Shown here: positions 34,133 to 36,761 of the stretch, piece by piece | Layout: every line of letters begins with the position of its first letter | Numbering within the stretch: the stretch's first letter is position 1 | From: Deltaproteobacteria bacterium | Lineage (GTDB): Bacteria > Myxococcota_A > JAADFL01 | Direction of reading: 5' to 3' | DNA length: 36,761 bases | Assembly: GCA_013152945.1 (NCBI GenBank) | Contig: JAADFL010000009.1 | Location: 1 to 36,761 of the forward strand | The notes under the pieces: model-generated | What the model saw: only the letters and a program-made list of their open reading frames with translations | What the model was told of the DNA's origin: nothing | Database searches by the model: none | Made by a program: the position numbers and the translations under genes

Positions 34133-34256
34133 ACAAAAGGGGGTGAGGGCGGTGGAAAGCCGGCCTGGTCCTGGCCAGGGCCTGACTCCAACCAAAGGTA
34201 TTTGGCATGAACCATTACCCTTACTGACATATTGACTCGGCTTCGACAGGATCTTT

Positions 34257-35462
34257 TTACTCCTTGGATTGGGGTATAAATTCCTCCAGTATTTTCGCAG
34301 CCCTTTTCCTGGCAGGCCCCAGTCTTTTCAAGCTTTCGCCTCTTATCAACTTATCGACTTTTGCCCTAAGACCATGCTTTTTTTTAACGCCTACTACCCT
34401 GTTGCAGGCATTACGCACGAGCCGTTCATCGAGAACGCCGTTTCGAACTGCACGCAGGATGCCTTGGTACACTTCCTCCACCTTGAAGGGATTGGACAGC
34501 ATGAGGAGATCCACGCCTGCGCCAATGGCCAGGACAGCGGCCCTGGCCGGTTCGAACCTCTTGACCATTGCGCCCATCATTAGATCATCCGAACATATCA
34601 GGCCCTCGAATCCGAGCTTTTTCCGCAATAGACCGTTCACGACCTTTGGGGACAATGCAATGGGGTGTTCCCGGTCCAGGCTCGGCACAATGGCGTGAGA
34701 CAACATTATCGCATCCACGCCCGAATCTATCGCAGCTTTGAACGGCGGCAGTAGTTCCCGGGCGATTTCATCCGCAGACAGGGAAATGATGGGCATATCC
34801 TTGTGCGGGTCGGTGCTCGAGACGGCATTTCCGGGAAAATGCTTGGCCGTGGCTATTATCCCCCTGGATTGCATCCCTGTAATGAAGGCCCCGGCCAATA
34901 ACGCAGCCTTGTCTATTTCAGGCGAAAAGCTCCTGTCTGATATCACATCTCCTGCGCCGATCGATGCCTCGACAACCGGTGCAAGGTTCATGTTGACGCC
35001 TACTGCAGAGAGCTGATCAGCCGCAGCCCGGGCCAAACGTTTCAGTGCATCGATTCCAAGTCCGCCCATTATCCTTGGAGAAGGCAGCCTGGTAAAACCT
35101 CGTTTCAGTCTCTGGACTCTGCCCCCCTCGTGGTCGATTGCAATTAAATAAGGTAGGTTCGGAGGCCTTGACAGGGCTATTTCCTGTACCTTGGCGACAA
35201 GCCCCGTCACCCCGGCCGGGCCACCGCGCAGGTTGTAAGAGAAAAGAACCAGCCCTCCGATGGGGACGTGTTCGAGGACTTCCCTGGACTCTGTTGTCGG
35301 TTCCCTGGATCCGACGACGCTGGTTAGCAAGAGTTGGCCGGCCGCTTGTTCGATACCCATATTTTTTGCACTGCAATAATCTTGAGCAAGTTGGGAGTGT
35401 GCCGATACGTCGAGGCTCAGGGACGTGCAAAGAACGATTTTGAGAAAAACTTGGAACCTCAT
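34257..35462 (-). CDS. Exported glycoside hydrolase family 3 protein, beta-N-acetylhexosaminidase (NagZ-like)
   Basis: A protein of 401 residues with an N-terminal signal sequence (about 1-21, ending SLDVSAHS) and a GH3 (beta/alpha)8 barrel. Family landmarks are IDHEGGRVQRL (110-119), AKHFPG (206-211), STDPH with the D218/H220 pair that supplies acid-base catalysis in NagZ enzymes, and ICSDDLMMG (290-297) with the nucleophile Asp. The usual KHFPGHG reads KHFPGNA here, so one loop residue near the active site differs. NagZ proteins release N-acetylglucosamine from muropeptides. In E. coli the enzyme is cytoplasmic, whereas a signal sequence points to the periplasm or surface, as in some Gram-positive NagZ. 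No ribosome binding site is evident before ATG 35462. It is transcribed alone. Confidence 0.88.
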   Translation of the reverse strand: MRFQVFLKIVLCTSLSLDVSAHSQLAQDYCSAKNMGIEQAAGQLLLTSVVGSREPTTESREVLEHVPIGGLVLFSYNLRGGPAGVTGLVAKVQEIALSRPPNLPYLIAIDHEGGRVQRLKRGFTRLPSPRIMGGLGIDALKRLARAAADQLSAVGVNMNLAPVVEASIGAGDVISDRSFSPEIDKAALLAGAFITGMQSRGIIATAKHFPGNAVSSTDPHKDMPIISLSADEIARELLPPFKAAIDSGVDAIMLSHAIVPSLDREHPIALSPKVVNGLLRKKLGFEGLICSDDLMMGAMVKRFEPARAAVLAIGAGVDLLMLSNPFKVEEVYQGILRAVRNGVLDERLVRNACNRVVGVKKKHGLRAKVDKLIRGESLKRLGPARKRAAKILEEFIPQSKE

Positions 35463-35653
35463 GACAAAGAAAAGGCTATCAGAGGCCGGCCTTGAGGTAA
35501 ATGACTAAACTCAAGACAAGCTATTCGGTCTGCAAGGAACCCGGCATTGTAAGATGGTGATTGGGAAGGCTGAATTGGTCTGTATCCCTGTTCCATCAGG
35601 GGTTTGAACCTGAAGATAACATGTTGGGGCTTTTGTTGTTGGTTGTTATTTTA

Positions 35654-35691
35654 TTCCAGGGGCAACGCCCCTGGAACATGGGGATTTTTTT
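35654..35691. repeat. Second copy of the 23-bp palindrome, with T-run (terminator-like)
   Basis: A perfect 10-bp stem, TTCCAGGGGC (35654-35663) and GCCCCTGGAA (35667-35676), with loop AAC. As the reverse complement it differs from palindrome 1 at 34063-34085 by a single base. Seven T residues follow at 35685-35691, so it could also act as an intrinsic terminator on the plus strand, though nothing upstream on that strand is transcribed as far as I can see. The sequence 35463-35653 holds nothing I can identify. Confidence 0.65.
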
Positions 35692-35710
35692 ATTACGCCG
35701 CAATGAGGAT

Positions 35711-35783
35711 CATTATTTTTGGTTATTTTTGGATATTTTTGCCCGGGCGCCCGTCCCCGTGAGTCCCGTGAGTTGGCGTGAGT
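35711..35783 (+). promoter_or_regulatory. Phased T-tracts followed by three CGTGAGT repeats
   Basis: T5 tracts end at 35720, 35730 and 35740, exactly 10 bp apart, a pattern that bends DNA. They are followed by CGTGAGT at 35758-35764, 35767-35773 and 35777-35783, spaced 9 and 10 bp, so on the same helix face. This lies 33 bp before the -35 of the PEGA-protein promoter and looks like an upstream control region. Confidence 0.45.
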
Positions 35784-35815
35784 TGCTTGACCTGTTTGGG
35801 GTATACGAATAGGGC

Positions 35816-35845
35816 TTGAACAAAAGGCAATATCGGCTATATATA
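35816..35845 (+). promoter_or_regulatory. Candidate sigma-70 promoter for the PEGA-protein gene
   Basis: TTGAAC (35816-35821) and TATATA, at 35838-35843 with a 16-nt spacer or 35840-35845 with 18. Transcription would start near 35850, with AGGAGG at 35865-35870. Confidence 0.5.
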
Positions 35846-35877
35846 AGCGTGGTTTTGGCACATTAGGAGGAAGTTCC

Positions 35878-36761
35878 ATGTTTCTGCGGGGAATTATCTT
35901 GTTTTTCGTGAGCTGGACCTTGCTTTTCCCTTTGGAGGCGTTCTCCAGGCAGAAGAGTATCCTGGTCGGTCACATACAGGCCAAGCTCAAGGGCAAGAAG
36001 AAGCTTTCTGACCGGGATTTCTACGAGGCCAAGCTTACAACTGCTATAAACGAGGCGGCTTCCGGGTACAAGGTCAATTCCATGGGCGATCTTGCAAGCC
36101 AGCTCGAGTTCGAGCACTTGAGGGAGAACATGGGTTGCGACGACCAGTCATGCCTGGCCGAGATAGCCGGGGCCACAGGAGCTGACTACGTTGTGTTTCC
36201 GAGCCTTATGCAGCGGGGCAAGTGGTTGTACTTCCAGATAACGTACATACACCGCAAGAGCGCGAGCGTTGTGAAGCGGAGCAGGCTCATCAAGTTCAAG
36301 TGGTCCGGCGACGAGTTCGAAAATGCCATAGACAAGGCAGTGGAGCAGGTTTTCGGTACCCCCGGCGTAAGCGACAGGACCGCGGTCGTTCCAGGGGTCA
36401 AGGAGCAGGACATTGGAGAGAAGGCAGGTGACTGGGACATTGGAGAGTCCAGCACGGTGCTTGCGTCCTTTTCCTCCGAGCCTTCCGGCGCAGTGGTGCT
36501 TTTCGACGGCAAGCTTTTGTGTCACAGCACTCCTTGCAGCAAGGTGGTGGGTAAAGGGCGTCACAGGGTGTCCATGGAAAAGGAGCGGTACTTGAGCCAG
36601 ACGCGGACCATTACGTTCGACAGCGACAGCCGGGTTGGCTGGAAGCTCACGCCTGACTTTGGGTGGCTCACGGTGGAGACAGAGCCTGCAGGTTTGGATG
36701 TGAAGATTGACGGCAAGGTGGCGGGCAAGAGCCTGCTCAAGGATTACGAGGTGTCCCGTGG
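35878..36761 (+). CDS. PEGA-domain envelope protein, 3'-truncated by window
   Basis: The first 294 codons of a gene that runs off the window. ATG 35878 has AGGAGG at 35865-35870 with a 7-nt spacer. Residues 1-23 are a signal peptide (ILFFVSWTLLFPLEAFS). Residues about 26-160 form a domain with MGCDDQSCLAEIAGATGADY (C87 and C92, probably a disulfide) and VVFPSLMQRGKWLYFQITY, a TolB-N/FlgT-like module common before PEGA repeats in deltaproteobacteria. A short linker with a repeated DIGE follows. Then come two PEGA-like repeats, the first from about 194 (ASFSSEPSGAVVLFDGKLL) and the second from about 262 (GWLTVETEPAGLDVKIDGK). PEGA repeats are surface-layer-like beta modules thought to bind cell-wall or other envelope components. 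The full length is unknown. Confidence 0.85.
   Translation, partial: MFLRGIILFFVSWTLLFPLEAFSRQKSILVGHIQAKLKGKKKLSDRDFYEAKLTTAINEAASGYKVNSMGDLASQLEFEHLRENMGCDDQSCLAEIAGATGADYVVFPSLMQRGKWLYFQITYIHRKSASVVKRSRLIKFKWSGDEFENAIDKAVEQVFGTPGVSDRTAVVPGVKEQDIGEKAGDWDIGESSTVLASFSSEPSGAVVLFDGKLLCHSTPCSKVVGKGRHRVSMEKERYLSQTRTITFDSDSRVGWKLTPDFGWLTVETEPAGLDVKIDGKVAGKSLLKDYEVSR

Noticed and set aside
1-36761. tRNA, rRNA, CRISPR, insertion sequence or prophage content
   Set aside because: I looked for tRNA T-arm patterns, regularly spaced repeats, transposase or integrase motifs and found none; short RNAs without strong structure could still be missed by eye.

Overview
The window reads as chromosomal DNA from a deltaproteobacterium-like lineage (Myxococcota, Desulfobacterota or a relative, probably uncultured). 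This is an inference from gene content: a cysteine-rich lipoprotein, a secreted caspase-like protein, a PEGA-domain protein with the CDxxxC module, a very large cyclase-like/AAA/TPR protein, a DUF438-type hemerythrin-PAS protein, an HD-GYP response regulator and a GspE/PilB ATPase. Base composition looks even. Genes sit in short runs on both strands, with many ATGA/GTGA overlaps and strong GGAGG ribosome binding sites. I saw no rRNA, tRNA, CRISPR array, transposase, integrase or phage gene.

Layout. 1-143 is the 3' end of rplC (ribosomal protein L3), followed not by rplD but by a small basic two-repeat protein (275-616). 707-3527 (minus) holds an SSS-family transporter and an SGNH hydrolase. 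3787-4551 is a SAM methyltransferase and 4784-5737 (minus) a hemerythrin-PAS protein. 6042-9962 is a one-strand block: ECF-type sigma factor, cysteine-rich lipoprotein, membrane-anchored DUF4384-like protein, and an exported caspase-like protein overlapping it by ATGA. 10317-10673 is a zinc-ribbon/DUF2007-like protein. 10706-14223 (minus) is an operon of an HD-GYP response regulator and an FtsX/LolD-type ABC exporter. 14427-19503 (plus) carries a GspE/PilB ATPase, a family 4/5-like uracil-DNA glycosylase overlapping a Ycf46-like AAA ATPase, and gpsA. 19593-21472 (minus) is rimO plus a small envelope protein. 21525-25567 (minus) is a tandem pair of transglutaminase-like envelope proteins, one with the catalytic triad and one without. 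25916-28925 holds a dienoyl-CoA-hydratase-like crotonase and, divergently, a 3-hydroxyacyl-CoA dehydrogenase/enoyl-CoA hydratase fusion in non-FadB order. 28943-33851 (minus) is a probable two-gene operon: a 1343-residue double-cyclase-domain/AAA/TPR protein and a presenilin-like polytopic membrane protein. 34257-35462 (minus) is an exported NagZ-like GH3 enzyme, bracketed by two copies of a 23-bp palindrome. 35878 to the window end is the start of a PEGA-domain protein behind an unusual promoter region.

The strongest candidate for something under-described is the presenilin-like protein at 28943-29788. It has about nine membrane segments, two membrane aspartates (D142, D191), a post-aspartate segment closely resembling what I recall of human presenilin TM6/6a, and a PVLP motif where presenilins have PALP. 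It sits 31 nt downstream of a soluble-adenylyl-cyclase-like protein whose two cyclase domains look catalytically dead. The second candidate is the sigma factor/Cys-rich lipoprotein/DUF4384/caspase block. The third is the active plus inactive transglutaminase pair behind a promoter with a perfect 15-bp tandem repeat.

Start codons need care here: in four genes the first available ATG or GTG is fused to the GGAGG ribosome binding site, and a second start lies 5-8 nt further on. I moved those starts downstream. All family assignments come from reading motifs by eye and from memory of the families; no search was run.
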